DNA from: Streptomyces litmocidini
GTDB lineage: Bacteria > Actinomycetota > Actinomycetes > Streptomycetales > Streptomycetaceae
Reading direction: 5' to 3'
Length of the DNA stretch: 64,000 bases
Assembly: GCF_014649755.1 (NCBI RefSeq)
Contig: NZ_BMTQ01000005.1
Coordinates: 124,001 to 188,000 of the forward strand
Below, one piece after another: positions 40,748-50,210 of this stretch (positions are counted from its first letter, which is position 1; each line of letters starts with the position of its first letter). The translations under genes and the position numbers were made by a program. Under the pieces are notes generated by a model that was given only the letters and a program-made list of their open reading frames with translations, searched no databases and was not told where the DNA came from.

Positions 40748-40770
40748 GGCCCCGGGTCGGGACCCCGCCT
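40742..40770. terminator. uvrA terminator hairpin
   Basis: AGGCGGGG (40742-40749) pairs with CCCCGCCT (40763-40770), about 25 bases past the uvrA stop on the minus strand. Confidence 0.55.
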
Positions 40771-40793
40771 CCGCCGTCACGCCCGGTCGGCCG

Positions 40794-43781
40794 TCACGCC
40801 TTGCGGGCGCGGCTCGTCGTCTTCTTGGCGGTCGCCTTCTTCGCGGGGGCCGCCGCCTTCTTCGCGGGAGCCTTCTTCGCCGCCGTCTTCCTCGCCCCGC
40901 GGGCCGCCGGGACCTTCCCGCCGGCGTCGCTGATCCGGTCGGCGCCGAGGATCTCGCGGAGGAACTTGCCGGTGTGGCTCTCGGGGACCGAGGCGACCTC
41001 CTCCGGCGTGCCCTCGGCGACCACCAGGCCGCCGCCGCTGCCGCCCTCGGGGCCCATGTCGACGACCCAGTCGGCGGTCTTGATGACATCGAGGTTGTGC
41101 TCGATGACGATCACCGAGTTGCCCTTGTCGACCAGGTTGGACAGGACCTTGATCAGCTTCGAGATGTCCTCGAAGTGGAGACCGGTGGTGGGCTCGTCCA
41201 GGACGTAGACCGTGCGGCCCGTCGAGCGCTTCTGGAGCTCGGAGGCGAGCTTGACGCGCTGCGCCTCGCCGCCGGAGAGCGTCGGCGCGGACTGGCCGAG
41301 GCGGACGTACCCGAGGCCGACCTCGTTGAGCGTGCGCAGGTGGCGCGCGATGGTCGGGACGGCCTCGAAGAAGTCGAGTGCCTCCTCGATCGGCATGTTC
41401 AGGACTTCGGCGATGGACTTGCCCTTGTAGTGGACCTCCAGGGTCTCCCGGTTGTACCGGTCGCCGTGGCAGACCTCGCACGGGACGTAGACGTCCGGGA
41501 GGAAGTTCATCTCGATCTTGATCGTGCCGTCGCCGGAGCAGTTCTCGCAGCGGCCGCCCTTCACGTTGAAGGAGAAGCGGCCGGGCAGGTAGCCCCGGAC
41601 CTTGGCCTCCATCGTCTCGGCGAAGAGCTTGCGGACGTGGTCGAAGACGCCGGTGTAGGTCGCCGGGTTCGACCGCGGGGTGCGGCCGATCGGGGACTGG
41701 TCGACGTGCACGACCTTGTCGACGAGGTCGTCGCCGTCCACGCGCGTGTGCCGGCCGGGCACCGACTTGGCGCCGTTCAGCTCGCGCGCCAGGTGGGTGT
41801 AGAGGATGTCGTTGACCAGGGTCGACTTGCCGGAGCCGGAGACGCCGGTGACGGCGGTGAGGACGCCCAGCGGGAAGGAGACGTCGATGTCCCGCAGGTT
41901 GTTCTCGCGGGCGCCGTGCACGGTGAGCCGGCGCCCGGGGTCCACCGGGCGGCGGACGTCCGGGGTGGCGATCGCCCTGCGGCCGGACAGGTACTGTCCG
42001 GTCATCGACTCCTCGTTGGCGAGGAGCTCCTTCAGGGAACCGGAGTGGACGACCTTGCCGCCGTGCTCGCCGGCGCCGGGGCCGATGTCGACGACCCAGT
42101 CGGCGACCTTGATGGTGTCCTCGTCGTGCTCGACGACGATGAGCGTGTTGCCCATGTCCCGGAGCCGGACCAGGGTCTCGATCAGCCGGTGGTTGTCGCG
42201 CTGGTGGAGGCCGATGGACGGCTCGTCGAGCACGTACAGCACGCCGACCAGGCCGGAGCCGATCTGGGTGGCGAGCCGGATGCGCTGGGCCTCGCCGCCG
42301 GAGAGCGTGCCCGCCGCCCGGTTGAGCGAGAGGTAGTCGAGGCCGACGTCGACGAGGAAGCGCAGCCGCTCGTTGACCTCCTTGAGGACCCGCTCGGCGA
42401 TCTTCTTGTCGCGGGCGTTGAGCGTGAGGCGGGAGAGGAACTCGGCGCAGTCGCTGATGGACATCGCGGCGACCTCGGCGATGGACTTCTCCATGACCGT
42501 GACCGCGAGGACGATCGGCTTGAGGCGGGTGCCCTCGCAGGTGGGGCAGGGCACCTCGCGCATGTAGCCCTCGAAGCGCTCGCGGCTGGAGTCGCTCTCG
42601 GCCTCGCTGTGGCGCCGCTTGACGAAGGAGACGGCGCCCTCGAAGGCGGGGGTGGTGTACGCCCGCTCGCGTCCGTACCGGTTGCGGTAGCGGACCTCGA
42701 CCTGGGTCTTGTGGCCGTGCATCAGGGCCTTCTTGGCACGCTGCGGCAGCCCGGCGTACGGGATGTCCGTGCGGAAGCCGAGGGCCTGGGAGAGGCCGCC
42801 GATGAGCCGGCCGAAGTACTCCTTGGTGTGGCCGTGCGACCAGGGGTGGATGGCGCCCTCGTCGAGGGACTTGTCCTCGTCGGGGACGACCAGCTCGGGG
42901 TCGACCTCCATGCGGGTGCCGATGCCGGTGCAGTCGGGGCAGGCGCCGAAGGGCGAGTTGAAGGAGAAGGAGCGCGGCTCCAGCTCCTCGAAGGAGAGGT
43001 CGTCGTACGGGCAGTAGAGGTGCTCCGAGTACATCTTCTCGCGCTCGGGGTCATCCTCGGGGAGGTCGACGAAGTCGAGCACGACCATGCCGCCGGAGAG
43101 TCCGAGGGCGGTCTCGACGGAGTCGGTGAGCCGGCGCTTGGCGCTGTCCTTCACGGTGAGGCGGTCGACGACCACCTCGATCGTGTGCTTCTCCTGCTTC
43201 TTCAGCGTCGGCGGCTCGGTGAGCTGCACGGTCACGCCGTCGACGCGGGCGCGGCTGTAGCCCTTGGTCTGGAGGTCGGCGAAGAGGTCGACGAACTCGC
43301 CCTTGCGCTCGCGCACGAGCGGGGAGAGCACCTGGAAGCGGCTGCCCTCGGGCAGCTCCAGGACCTTGTCGACGATGGCCTGCGGCGACTGGCGGGAGAT
43401 GGGACGGCGGCACTCGGGACAGTGCGGCTTGCCGATGCGGGCGAAGAGCAGGCGGAGGTAGTCGTAGACCTCCGTGATGGTGCCGACCGTCGAGCGCGGG
43501 TTGCGCGAGGTCGACTTCTGGTCGATGGAGACGGCGGGCGAGAGGCCTTCGATGAAGTCGACGTCCGGCTTGTCCATCTGGCCGAGGAACTGCCGGGCGT
43601 ACGAGGAGAGCGACTCGACGTACCGGCGCTGACCCTCGGCGAAGATCGTGTCGAACGCGAGGGAGGACTTGCCCGACCCCGAGAGCCCGGTGAAGACGAT
43701 GAGGGAGTCACGCGGGAGGTCGAGCGAGACGTTCTTGAGGTTGTGCTCGCGAGCGCCACGGACGATGAGACGGTCGGCCAC
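40794..43781 (-). CDS. uvrA: excinuclease ABC subunit UvrA
   Basis: Damage-recognition ATPase of nucleotide excision repair, 995 residues from the GTG at 43781 where the family begins ([23 protein letters not shown]). Two ABC modules are visible: Walker [10 protein letters not shown] and later GVSGSGKST, each with LSGGEAQR. Zinc-binding Cys pairs are in [24 protein letters not shown] and [17 protein letters not shown]. The last 35 residues are an Ala/Lys/Pro histone-H1-like tail ([18 protein letters not shown] then [13 protein letters not shown]), extra to the standard family. I see no clear LexA box or TGTCGGTG promoter upstream, unlike uvrB and uvrC. Confidence 0.96.
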   Translation of the reverse strand: MADRLIVRGAREHNLKNVSLDLPRDSLIVFTGLSGSGKSSLAFDTIFAEGQRRYVESLSSYARQFLGQMDKPDVDFIEGLSPAVSIDQKSTSRNPRSTVGTITEVYDYLRLLFARIGKPHCPECRRPISRQSPQAIVDKVLELPEGSRFQVLSPLVRERKGEFVDLFADLQTKGYSRARVDGVTVQLTEPPTLKKQEKHTIEVVVDRLTVKDSAKRRLTDSVETALGLSGGMVVLDFVDLPEDDPEREKMYSEHLYCPYDDLSFEELEPRSFSFNSPFGACPDCTGIGTRMEVDPELVVPDEDKSLDEGAIHPWSHGHTKEYFGRLIGGLSQALGFRTDIPYAGLPQRAKKALMHGHKTQVEVRYRNRYGRERAYTTPAFEGAVSFVKRRHSEAESDSSRERFEGYMREVPCPTCEGTRLKPIVLAVTVMEKSIAEVAAMSISDCAEFLSRLTLNARDKKIAERVLKEVNERLRFLVDVGLDYLSLNRAAGTLSGGEAQRIRLATQIGSGLVGVLYVLDEPSIGLHQRDNHRLIETLVRLRDMGNTLIVVEHDEDTIKVADWVVDIGPGAGEHGGKVVHSGSLKELLANEESMTGQYLSGRRAIATPDVRRPVDPGRRLTVHGARENNLRDIDVSFPLGVLTAVTGVSGSGKSTLVNDILYTHLARELNGAKSVPGRHTRVDGDDLVDKVVHVDQSPIGRTPRSNPATYTGVFDHVRKLFAETMEAKVRGYLPGRFSFNVKGGRCENCSGDGTIKIEMNFLPDVYVPCEVCHGDRYNRETLEVHYKGKSIAEVLNMPIEEALDFFEAVPTIARHLRTLNEVGLGYVRLGQSAPTLSGGEAQRVKLASELQKRSTGRTVYVLDEPTTGLHFEDISKLIKVLSNLVDKGNSVIVIEHNLDVIKTADWVVDMGPEGGSGGGLVVAEGTPEEVASVPESHTGKFLREILGADRISDAGGKVPAARGARKTAAKKAPAKKAAAPAKKATAKKTTSRARKA

Positions 43782-43995
43782 GCCGGTCCGCACCTTTCTT
43801 GAGAGAGCGGATGTGCCTGACACACCCAACAACCAAGGATGCCGGATGCTTCCATCGAGCCTATAGCACGCACATTCGATTTCCGGCCGCGTGGAGACCG
43901 CTTCACCCGAACGAGTGGCGGCGCGCGGGGCGCCCCGACGGCCGGGCGGGACCGGATCTGGCCCCACCGGCACGACACCCCCTAGGGTGCGGGCC

Positions 43996-44685
43996 ATGAT
44001 CGACCACGAGCGCGACCTCGCTTCCGTACGAGAAGCGACCGAGCGGCTGCTGAACGACGCCGCCTCCTGGGACAACGCGGCCGTCGCCGAGCCGTCACGG
44101 CTTCCCGGCTGGACCCGCGGCCATGTCCTCGCCCACGTCTCCCGCAACGCCGACGCCCTGGTGAACGTCCTCCGGGGCCGGCCGATGTACGCCAGCGCCG
44201 AGACCCGCGACGCCGACATCGAGCGCGACGCGGACCGCCCCCTCGACGCCCAGCTCGCCGACCTGCGGGCGACCGGCGAACGCTTCCAGGAGGCCGGCGC
44301 CGAGCCCGCCGACTGGAGCCGCACGGTCGAGCTCCGCAACGGGGTCACCGACAGCGCCTCCCGGATCCCCTTCCGCCGCTGGGTGGAGGTGGCCCTGCAC
44401 CACGTCGACCTGGGCGTCGGCTACGAGCTGGAGGACCTGCCGGAGGAGTTCGTCCTGCGGGAGATCGAGTTCCTGACGGAACGGTTCACGGGCAACGCCT
44501 CCGTCCCGCCGACCCGGGTCCTGGCCGCGGACGGCACGGGCGCGTGGACCACCGGCTCCGCGGAGGGCACCGAGGTGACCGTGAGCGGCCCCTCCCCCGA
44601 GCTCCTCGGCTGGCTCGCCGGCCGCCGCGACGGCTCCGCCCTGAAGACCGAGGGCGGCCCCCTGCCGGAGCTTCCCCCGCTGTAG
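43996..44685 (+). CDS. maleylpyruvate isomerase-family, mycothiol-dependent DinB-like protein
   Basis: 229 residues, TIGR03083 type. The N-terminal DinB-like helical bundle has [27 protein letters not shown] and [18 protein letters not shown], giving the His residues that bind a divalent metal. A C-terminal sterol-carrier-like domain follows ([29 protein letters not shown]). These proteins use mycothiol in isomerisation or conjugation; the substrate is not known. A TAGGGT -10 box (43983-43988) ends 7 bases before the ATG: probably leaderless. Confidence 0.85.
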   Translation: MIDHERDLASVREATERLLNDAASWDNAAVAEPSRLPGWTRGHVLAHVSRNADALVNVLRGRPMYASAETRDADIERDADRPLDAQLADLRATGERFQEAGAEPADWSRTVELRNGVTDSASRIPFRRWVEVALHHVDLGVGYELEDLPEEFVLREIEFLTERFTGNASVPPTRVLAADGTGAWTTGSAEGTEVTVSGPSPELLGWLAGRRDGSALKTEGGPLPELPPL

Positions 44686-44720
44686 CCGCCGCCGTCGGTC
44701 GCCGGAGCTAGTCTGAGGCC

Positions 44721-45377
44721 ATGACGTACAGCGGAGTGGTGAAGGTCGGCGGCGCGGCGGACGTGCACGAGCTGACGGACCTGATGATCTCGAAGGTCGC
44801 GGTCGGCCCGATGGACAACAACGCGTACCTGCTGCGCTGCCGGGCGACCGGTGAGCAGCTGCTGATCGACGCGGCCAACGAGCCCTCGACGCTGCTCACG
44901 CTGATCGGTGACGACGGCATCTCCGCCGTCGTCACCACCCACCGGCACGGCGACCACTGGCAGGCCCTGGAAGAGGTCGTCGCCGCGACCGGCGCCCGGA
45001 CCTACGCGGGCGCGTACGACGCGGAGGGCATCCCGGTCGGGACCGACGAACCGGTGGAGGACGGCGACACGATCCGGGTGGGCCGGGTCGAGCTGACCGC
45101 GCGCCGCCTGGTCGGGCACACCCCGGGCTCGATCGCCCTGATCTACGACGACCCGCACGGCCACCCGCACGTCTTCACCGGCGACTGCCTCTTCCCGGGC
45201 GGCGTGGGCAACACCTGGAAGGACCCGGAGGCCTTCGCGAGCCTGCTCCACGACGTGGAGACCAAGCTCTTCGCGGTCCTGCCCGACGAGTCCTGGATCT
45301 ACCCCGGCCACGGCCGGGACACCACGCTCGGTGACGAGCGCCCGCACCTCGCGGAGTGGCGCGAGCGCGGCTGGTGA
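44721..45377 (+). CDS. MBL-fold metallo-hydrolase
   Basis: 218 residues, glyoxalase II-like. The zinc motif is VTTHRHGDHWQAL, the third His lies in RLVGHTPGSIALIY, the Asp in VFTGDCLFPGG, and the last His in WIYPGHGRDTTLGDERP. Probably hydrolyses a thioester such as an S-acyl-mycothiol, given the mycothiol-type neighbour 35 bases upstream; this is inference. A TAGTCT -10 box (44709-44714) ends 6 bases before the ATG. The region upstream of it, CCGTCGGTC-N8-TAGTCT, weakly resembles the DNA-damage promoters of uvrB, uvrC and ogt. Confidence 0.87.
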   Translation: MTYSGVVKVGGAADVHELTDLMISKVAVGPMDNNAYLLRCRATGEQLLIDAANEPSTLLTLIGDDGISAVVTTHRHGDHWQALEEVVAATGARTYAGAYDAEGIPVGTDEPVEDGDTIRVGRVELTARRLVGHTPGSIALIYDDPHGHPHVFTGDCLFPGGVGNTWKDPEAFASLLHDVETKLFAVLPDESWIYPGHGRDTTLGDERPHLAEWRERGW

Positions 45378-45455
45378 CGCCGGGCGCACGGCCCCCGAGC
45401 TGCGCACCTCCGCACGCCCCCGTAACCGGGGCGGCGGCGGGGTAGTTGGCGCGAC

Positions 45456-46793
45456 ATGCGCCAAAGTCACCCTCCGTCGCCGTCCCGGCCGCCCTCCGCC
45501 CCTTCGATGGGACGGCTCGCCGCCGCCTCGCTCGTCGGCACCGCCATCGAGTTCTTCGACTTCTTCGTCTACGGGACCGCCGCCGCCCTCGTCCTGGGGC
45601 CGCTCTTCTTCCCCACCTTCTCGCCCCTGGCGGGGACCCTGGCCGCCTTCGGCACCTTCGCCGCCGGCTTTCTCGCCCGCCCTCTCGGCTCGGTGCTCTT
45701 CGGGCACGTCGGCGACCGGTACGGCCGACGGCCGGTCCTCTTCGCCTCGCTGCTCCTGACGGGCTGCGCCACGGTCGCGGTCGGCTGCGTCCCCACGTAC
45801 GCGTCGCTCGGCATCGCCGCCCCGGCACTGCTGCTCGCCCTCCGCTTCCTGCAGGGTCTCGGCCTGGGCGGCGAGTGGGGCGGGGCGGTCCTGCTGACCG
45901 CCGAGCACGCCCCCGAGCACCGGCGCGCGCTGTGGTCGAGCTTCCCGCAGGTCGGGCCGGCGATCGGCTTCCTCCTGGCGAACGGGGTGATGCTGGCGCT
46001 CACCGCCGGGCTGAGCGACGCGGAGTTCCGTGCCTGGGGCTGGCGGGTGCCGTTCTGGGCGGCGGGGCTGCTCGCGGTCGGCGGTCTGCTGCTGCGCTCC
46101 TCGCTCGCGGAGACCCCGCAGTTCGAGGAGCTGTCCGCGTCCGGGCGGCGCGCGGGCGCCCCGCTGGCGGAGGTGGTCCGCGACCACTGGCGGCTCGTGC
46201 TGCTGACGGCCGGGGCGCTCGCGGTCGGGTACGCCGTCTTCTACACGGTCTCCACCTGGGCGCTGGCCTACGGCACCGAGCGGCTCGGGGTGAGCAGCAC
46301 GGTGATGCTGGTCTGCGTCATGGCGGCGGTGGCGGTCATGGGCGCGGCCACCCCGTTCGTGGCCCTGCTCGGCGACCGCTGGGGTCGCCGGCCGCTCTGT
46401 CTGGCGGGGTGCGCGGCCTCGGCGCTCTGGATGTTCCCGATGGTGGCGCTGCTGCACACGGCCCGGCCGCTGCTGATGTTCCTCGGTTTCCTGGGCTCGC
46501 TGCTGGCGTTCATCACCATGTTCGCGGTGATCGCCGCGTACCTCCCGGAGCTGTACGAGCCCCGCGTCCGCTGCACGGGGGCGGCCGTCGGCTACAACCT
46601 GGCCGGCGTCCTGGGCGGCGCGCTGACGCCCCTCGTCGCCACCACCCTCTCCGACGGCGGCTCCGGCCCGCCCTGGGGCGTCGCGGCGTACCTGACGCTG
46701 GTCGCGCTCCTGAGCCTCGGCTGCTTCGCCCTCCTCCCGGAGACCCTCCCCGGCCGTGCCGGACGTCCGGCGCCCGAGCCCGCCGCGGTCTGA
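45456..46793 (+). CDS. MFS transporter of the metabolite:H+ symporter (MHS) family
   Basis: 445 residues and twelve hydrophobic segments. MHS hallmarks are LVGTAIEFFDFFVYGTAAALV in helix 1, GSVLFGHVGDRYGRRPVLFASLLLTG, and FLQGLGLGGEWGGAVLLTAEHAPEHRRALWSSFPQVGPAIGFLLANGV. Such proteins import organic acids or zwitterions such as shikimate, citrate, alpha-ketoglutarate or betaines; the substrate here is open. Followed by a strong hairpin shared with terC. Confidence 0.9.
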   Translation: MRQSHPPSPSRPPSAPSMGRLAAASLVGTAIEFFDFFVYGTAAALVLGPLFFPTFSPLAGTLAAFGTFAAGFLARPLGSVLFGHVGDRYGRRPVLFASLLLTGCATVAVGCVPTYASLGIAAPALLLALRFLQGLGLGGEWGGAVLLTAEHAPEHRRALWSSFPQVGPAIGFLLANGVMLALTAGLSDAEFRAWGWRVPFWAAGLLAVGGLLLRSSLAETPQFEELSASGRRAGAPLAEVVRDHWRLVLLTAGALAVGYAVFYTVSTWALAYGTERLGVSSTVMLVCVMAAVAVMGAATPFVALLGDRWGRRPLCLAGCAASALWMFPMVALLHTARPLLMFLGFLGSLLAFITMFAVIAAYLPELYEPRVRCTGAAVGYNLAGVLGGALTPLVATTLSDGGSGPPWGVAAYLTLVALLSLGCFALLPETLPGRAGRPAPEPAAV

Positions 46794-46816
46794 TCCGTCC
46801 GGGCGGTACGGGACGG

Positions 46817-46851
46817 CGACGGCCGACCGGGGTGGTCCCGGTCGGCCGTCG
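46817..46851. terminator. 15-bp perfect hairpin, bidirectional terminator
   Basis: CGACGGCCGACCGGG (46817-46831) and CCCGGTCGGCCGTCG (46837-46851) pair perfectly around GTGGT, between the convergent MHS gene and terC. Confidence 0.8.
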
Positions 46852-46869
46852 ACGCGTGCGGGAGGGGCG

Positions 46870-47877
46870 TCAGGCCCCGACGCTGTCCTTCGGGGTGTCC
46901 TCGACGGCGGCCGGGGCCTCGGCCCCGGCGAGCCGGGCCTGCTTCCTGGAGGCGATCAGGCTGGTGATGGTCGTGATGACCAGGACGCCGCCGATGACGC
47001 CGAGCGAGAAGGGGATGGAGATCTCCGGGACGTGCACCCCGGACTCGTGCAGGGCGTGCAGCACGAGCTTGACGCCGATGAAGCCGAGGATCACCGACAG
47101 GCCGTAGCTGAGGTGGACCAGCTTCTTGAGCAGGCCGCCGATGAGGAAGTACAGCTGCCGCAGGCCCATGAGGGCGAAGGCGTTGGCCGTGAAGACGATG
47201 TACGGGTCCTGGGTCAGGCCGAAGATCGCCGGGATGGAGTCGAGGGCGAAGAGGATGTCGGTGGTGCCGATGGCGAGCATGACGACCATCAGCGGCGTCA
47301 GCACCCGCTTGCCGTTGGTGCGGATGAAGAGCTTGGTGCCGTGGTAGCGGTCGGCGACGCCGAACCTCTTCTCGGCGGCCTTGAGGAGACGGTTCTCCTC
47401 CCAGTCCTCCTCGTCCTCGTCGGAGCGCGCCTCCTGGATGAGCTTCCAGGCGGTGTAGATCAGGAACGCGCCGAAGAGGTAGAAGACCCAGGAGAAGCTC
47501 GCGATGATCGCGGCGCCGGCGGCGATGAAGATCGCGCGGAGCACCAGGGCGATCAGCACGCCCACGAGCAGCACCCGCTGCTGGAGGTGCGAGGGGACCG
47601 AGAACTTCGCCATGATCAGGACGAAGACGAAGAGGTTGTCGACGCTGAGCGACTTCTCGGTGATGTAGCCCGCGAAGAACTCGCCGGACGCCTGGCTGTT
47701 GCCGAAGAACAGCAGGCCGAGCCCGAAGAGCGCGGCGAGCACGATCCAGACGACGGTCCAGGTTCCGGCTTCCTTGACCGAGACCTCATGGGGCTTGCGC
47801 CCGATGAAGAAGTCGGCACCGATGAGGGCACCCAGACCGAGAATGGTCAGTACCCACAGGGTCATTGAAACGTCCAC
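46870..47877 (-). CDS. terC: TerC-family integral membrane protein (probable Mn2+ exporter)
   Basis: 335 residues with about eight or nine transmembrane segments. Metal-site features of TerC are EKSLSVDNLFVFVLIMAKF and TTDILFALDSIPAIFGLTQDPYIVFTANAFALMGLRQLYFLI, each with the conserved intramembrane acidic residues. TerC/Alx/MeeF proteins export manganese, often to metallate secreted enzymes. The GTG start has GGAGG 4 bases upstream, and this GGAGG lies in a stem of the long leader. TerD-type genes are immediately upstream, a usual neighbourhood. Confidence 0.9.
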   Translation of the reverse strand: MDVSMTLWVLTILGLGALIGADFFIGRKPHEVSVKEAGTWTVVWIVLAALFGLGLLFFGNSQASGEFFAGYITEKSLSVDNLFVFVLIMAKFSVPSHLQQRVLLVGVLIALVLRAIFIAAGAAIIASFSWVFYLFGAFLIYTAWKLIQEARSDEDEEDWEENRLLKAAEKRFGVADRYHGTKLFIRTNGKRVLTPLMVVMLAIGTTDILFALDSIPAIFGLTQDPYIVFTANAFALMGLRQLYFLIGGLLKKLVHLSYGLSVILGFIGVKLVLHALHESGVHVPEISIPFSLGVIGGVLVITTITSLIASRKQARLAGAEAPAAVEDTPKDSVGA

Positions 47878-48040
47878 TGCGCCTCCGGCGTCGTACGGCT
47901 ACTGATCAGCGTCGTCGCTGCCGGAGGTCTCCTCCACCCGGCGGCGGACGGGCCGCCGGGCCGGCGCCCCGGGATCGGATCACTGATGATCCGTCCGTAT
48001 TGACGGGTACGCCGCGTACAGGGAGTACTCCCCTCCGCAC
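47878..48040 (-). promoter_or_regulatory. structured terC leader, candidate yybP-ykoY manganese riboswitch
   Basis: A leader of about 160 bases separates the likely transcription start (near 48039) from the GTG. It begins with AGGGGAGTACTCCCTG (48034-48019), containing the GGGGAGUA element that marks yybP-ykoY aptamers, followed by CCCGTCAATACGG. Near its end CCTCCGGC (minus strand, 47927-47920) can pair with GCCGGAGG (47889-47882), which contains the ribosome site, so the leader can hide its own start. TerC family genes are classic targets. The full aptamer fold was not computed. Confidence 0.5.
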
Positions 48041-48045
48041 CAAGA

Positions 48046-48075
48046 AGACTACCCGAAAAACCAAGAGAAGGTAAA
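48046..48075 (-). promoter_or_regulatory. terC promoter
   Basis: On the minus strand TTTACC (48075-48070), 18 bases, TAGTCT (48051-48046). The region is unusually AT-rich for this chromosome and lies just past the stop of the TerD-FtsK-like gene. Confidence 0.55.
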
Positions 48076-48106
48076 GGGCAGGGTAAAGGAGATCCAAAAG
48101 TCCAGG

Positions 48107-50110
48107 TCACGCCCGCTTTCCATGGCGGGCGGCCGCCACCTGCCCGAGGACCTGACGGAGGATCCCGCTACCCGGCGGAAGGAGCGGCGGCTCGTACGAC
48201 CAGGCGTGACCGACCCACGGATCGGCCAGGTGGTCGTCGGGCACGGGGGTGAGGCGCAGCAGCGAGCGCCACAGCGGGTCGAGCAGCGGCCCGTACGCGG
48301 CCGCGTCCTCCCGGGCCGCGACCATCAGCAGGTGGACGCCGACCGGGGGACCCTCGTCGGCGAGGTACCGCAGCCGCGCGACCGCCCGGTCGTCGAAGCC
48401 GTGCGGGAAGTCGTGCACGATCAGCAACTGCCGGGCCGTGTCCAGGCCGGGCGGCAGCGCGTCGGCCGCTCCGCCCCGGAGCGCCATCTGCAGCAGGTCC
48501 ACCCGCTCCGTCAGCTGCTCCAGGACCGCCGAGACACCGGCCGCTCCCCGGGCCGGCGGGGCGGCCGCCCCCGTCTCCACGAGGGGCGCGAGGGCCGTGG
48601 CGCCCGTGCCCGCCGGGTCGATCAGGTGGACGGTGAAACCGCCGGCCGGGTGCGCCGCGAGGAGCCGCGCCGCGTGCGCCACCGCGCAGTCCAGGGCGAG
48701 CCGCCTCAGCTCGGCCTCGTCGAGGAACCCGGCCGCCTCGGAGTGGCCCCGGCCGGAGTCCACCCACAGTCCGCGCTCCAGCGGCAGCCGGACGAGCATG
48801 GGGATCCGCAGATCGGTGCGCTCGGGGAGGTGGAGGTCGCCGAGGCGGACGGCCATCGGCTCCTCGGCCGGGACGCGGTAGGCGTGCCAGACGGGGCTGT
48901 CCCAGCGGGCGTAGGCGACGGGCAGCGCCGGCTCGACGACCTCGGACTCGGCGACGAGCTGGGCGAGGTCCCGGTCCAGGACCGCCCGGGCGCGCTCCAC
49001 GAGCTCGTCCCGCCGGGCGCGGGCGGCGGCCCGCGCGGCGTCGTTCGCGCCGCCGGCCCGGGCTCGGTAGTCGGTGAGCACCTCGTCGAGCTCACGGTCG
49101 AGCCGGGACTCCGCGAAGTCGCAGGCGCTGCGGTAGGCGGCGGCGGTACGGGCCAGGTCCTCGAACATGCCCCACACCTGGTTGTAGAGCCGCTCGTCCA
49201 TGGACCAGCCCGTGGCGTCCCCGGCGACCGGCACGGGCGGGCCCTGCCGGGGCTCGGGGCCGGGGGCGGACTCGGCGGCGGGGACCGGCCCGGCGGCGGG
49301 GGCGGACTCGGCGGGGGCCGTCCGGCGCCGGGGATGGGAGTAGTCGATGGGCCCGCCGATGGCCGTCCCCGTCGCCGGGGTGGGGGCCGGTCCCGGGTCC
49401 GGGGCGGTCGACGGGGCCGCCGGTGCCGGGTCCGGTGCGGTGGGCGGCGCTGTGTGGCGTACGGGCTCCGGCTCGGGGACGCGCGACGAAGCGGCGGGCG
49501 ACGGGTCGGCGGACGAGACGGCGGCGGACGAGAGGTCGGCCGGGACGGGGCCGGCCGGGGCGGGGGCCGGGGCCGGGGACGCCGTCGCCAGGATCGCGGC
49601 CGCGAGGTCCGCGGGGCGCTCCAGGCCCTGGTCGGCGAGGAGGGCGGCGAGCCCGCCCGCGTACCCCTGGCCCATGGCGCGGACCTTCCAGGCGCCCTGG
49701 CGGCGGTACAACTCCAGGGCGACGAGGGCGGACTCCGTGTCGAGGCCCGTGATGGCGTAGCCGGCGATCTCGGTGCCGTCGGGGCCGACGACGGCGACGA
49801 ACGGGGCCGCGAGGGCTCCGAAACGGACGGCTCCGCCGGTCAGCGCGAGGAGGACCGAGACGCGGTGGACGGCGCCGGGGAGGGCGTCCAGGTCGACGGC
49901 GAGGCGGTGGTCGGCGGCGGCCCCTCCGGGCACGTCGACACCGGGCGGGGAGGCGGCGCCGGGGTGGGCGATCCACTCCGCGCCCGCGACCCGGCCCTGC
50001 TCGTCGCCGAGCGCGGCTCCGGCGAGGACGGGATGGCCGGCCGACACCCGGATCTCCAGTCGGGTCTCGGGCAGGGGGTGGTTCTGCCCCCGGACCAGCT
50101 CGGCCGTCAT
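48107..50110 (-). CDS. TerD-domain protein fused to a degenerate FtsK-like module
   Basis: 667 residues. A TerD-like beta-sandwich spans about 1-180 (ALTGGAVRFGALAAPFVAVVGPDGTEIAGYAITGLDTESALVALELYRRQGAWKVRAMGQGYAGGL). A Pro/Ala/Ser linker of about 130 residues follows. From about 315 there is a helical segment and then a module resembling the FtsK/SpoIIIE ATPase fold: a would-be P-loop (LERGLWVDSGRGHSEAAG) without GKS/T, and a Walker-B-like LLIVHDFPHGFDDRAVARLRYLADEGPPVGVHLLMVA. ATP hydrolysis therefore looks unlikely. It belongs to the Ter stress/metal-response families; the actual role is unknown. Adjacent to a plain TerD gene and terC. Confidence 0.75.
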   Translation of the reverse strand: MTAELVRGQNHPLPETRLEIRVSAGHPVLAGAALGDEQGRVAGAEWIAHPGAASPPGVDVPGGAAADHRLAVDLDALPGAVHRVSVLLALTGGAVRFGALAAPFVAVVGPDGTEIAGYAITGLDTESALVALELYRRQGAWKVRAMGQGYAGGLAALLADQGLERPADLAAAILATASPAPAPAPAGPVPADLSSAAVSSADPSPAASSRVPEPEPVRHTAPPTAPDPAPAAPSTAPDPGPAPTPATGTAIGGPIDYSHPRRRTAPAESAPAAGPVPAAESAPGPEPRQGPPVPVAGDATGWSMDERLYNQVWGMFEDLARTAAAYRSACDFAESRLDRELDEVLTDYRARAGGANDAARAAARARRDELVERARAVLDRDLAQLVAESEVVEPALPVAYARWDSPVWHAYRVPAEEPMAVRLGDLHLPERTDLRIPMLVRLPLERGLWVDSGRGHSEAAGFLDEAELRRLALDCAVAHAARLLAAHPAGGFTVHLIDPAGTGATALAPLVETGAAAPPARGAAGVSAVLEQLTERVDLLQMALRGGAADALPPGLDTARQLLIVHDFPHGFDDRAVARLRYLADEGPPVGVHLLMVAAREDAAAYGPLLDPLWRSLLRLTPVPDDHLADPWVGHAWSYEPPLLPPGSGILRQVLGQVAAARHGKRA

Positions 50111-50153
50111 CGTCTCTGTTCCCCTCGGTGTTCCCGGGTGCGGATCATGCGGA

Positions 50154-50186
50154 CAGCTCCCGGCGGCCTCGCGCCTCCGGGAGCTG
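50154..50186 (-). terminator. hairpin between the two TerD genes
   Basis: CAGCTCCCGG (50154-50163) and CCGGGAGCTG (50177-50186) form a 10-bp stem with a 13-base loop, directly after the stop of the plain TerD gene on the minus strand. May attenuate read-through into the fusion gene. Confidence 0.55.
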
Positions 50187-50210
50187 TGGGTGTGCCCTGC
50201 CGGGCTCGTC

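Noticed and set aside
43782..43995. LexA box or TGTCRGTG motif upstream of uvrA
   Set aside because: I looked on both strands. TCGAATGTGCGTGC near 43880-43865 has only half of a LexA-like palindrome and the damage motif is absent.
44692..44714. CCGTCGGTC-N8-TAGTCT before the MBL hydrolase as a fourth damage promoter
   Set aside because: Spacing is right but only 6 of 9 upstream positions match, and the gene has no repair role. Left as a note.
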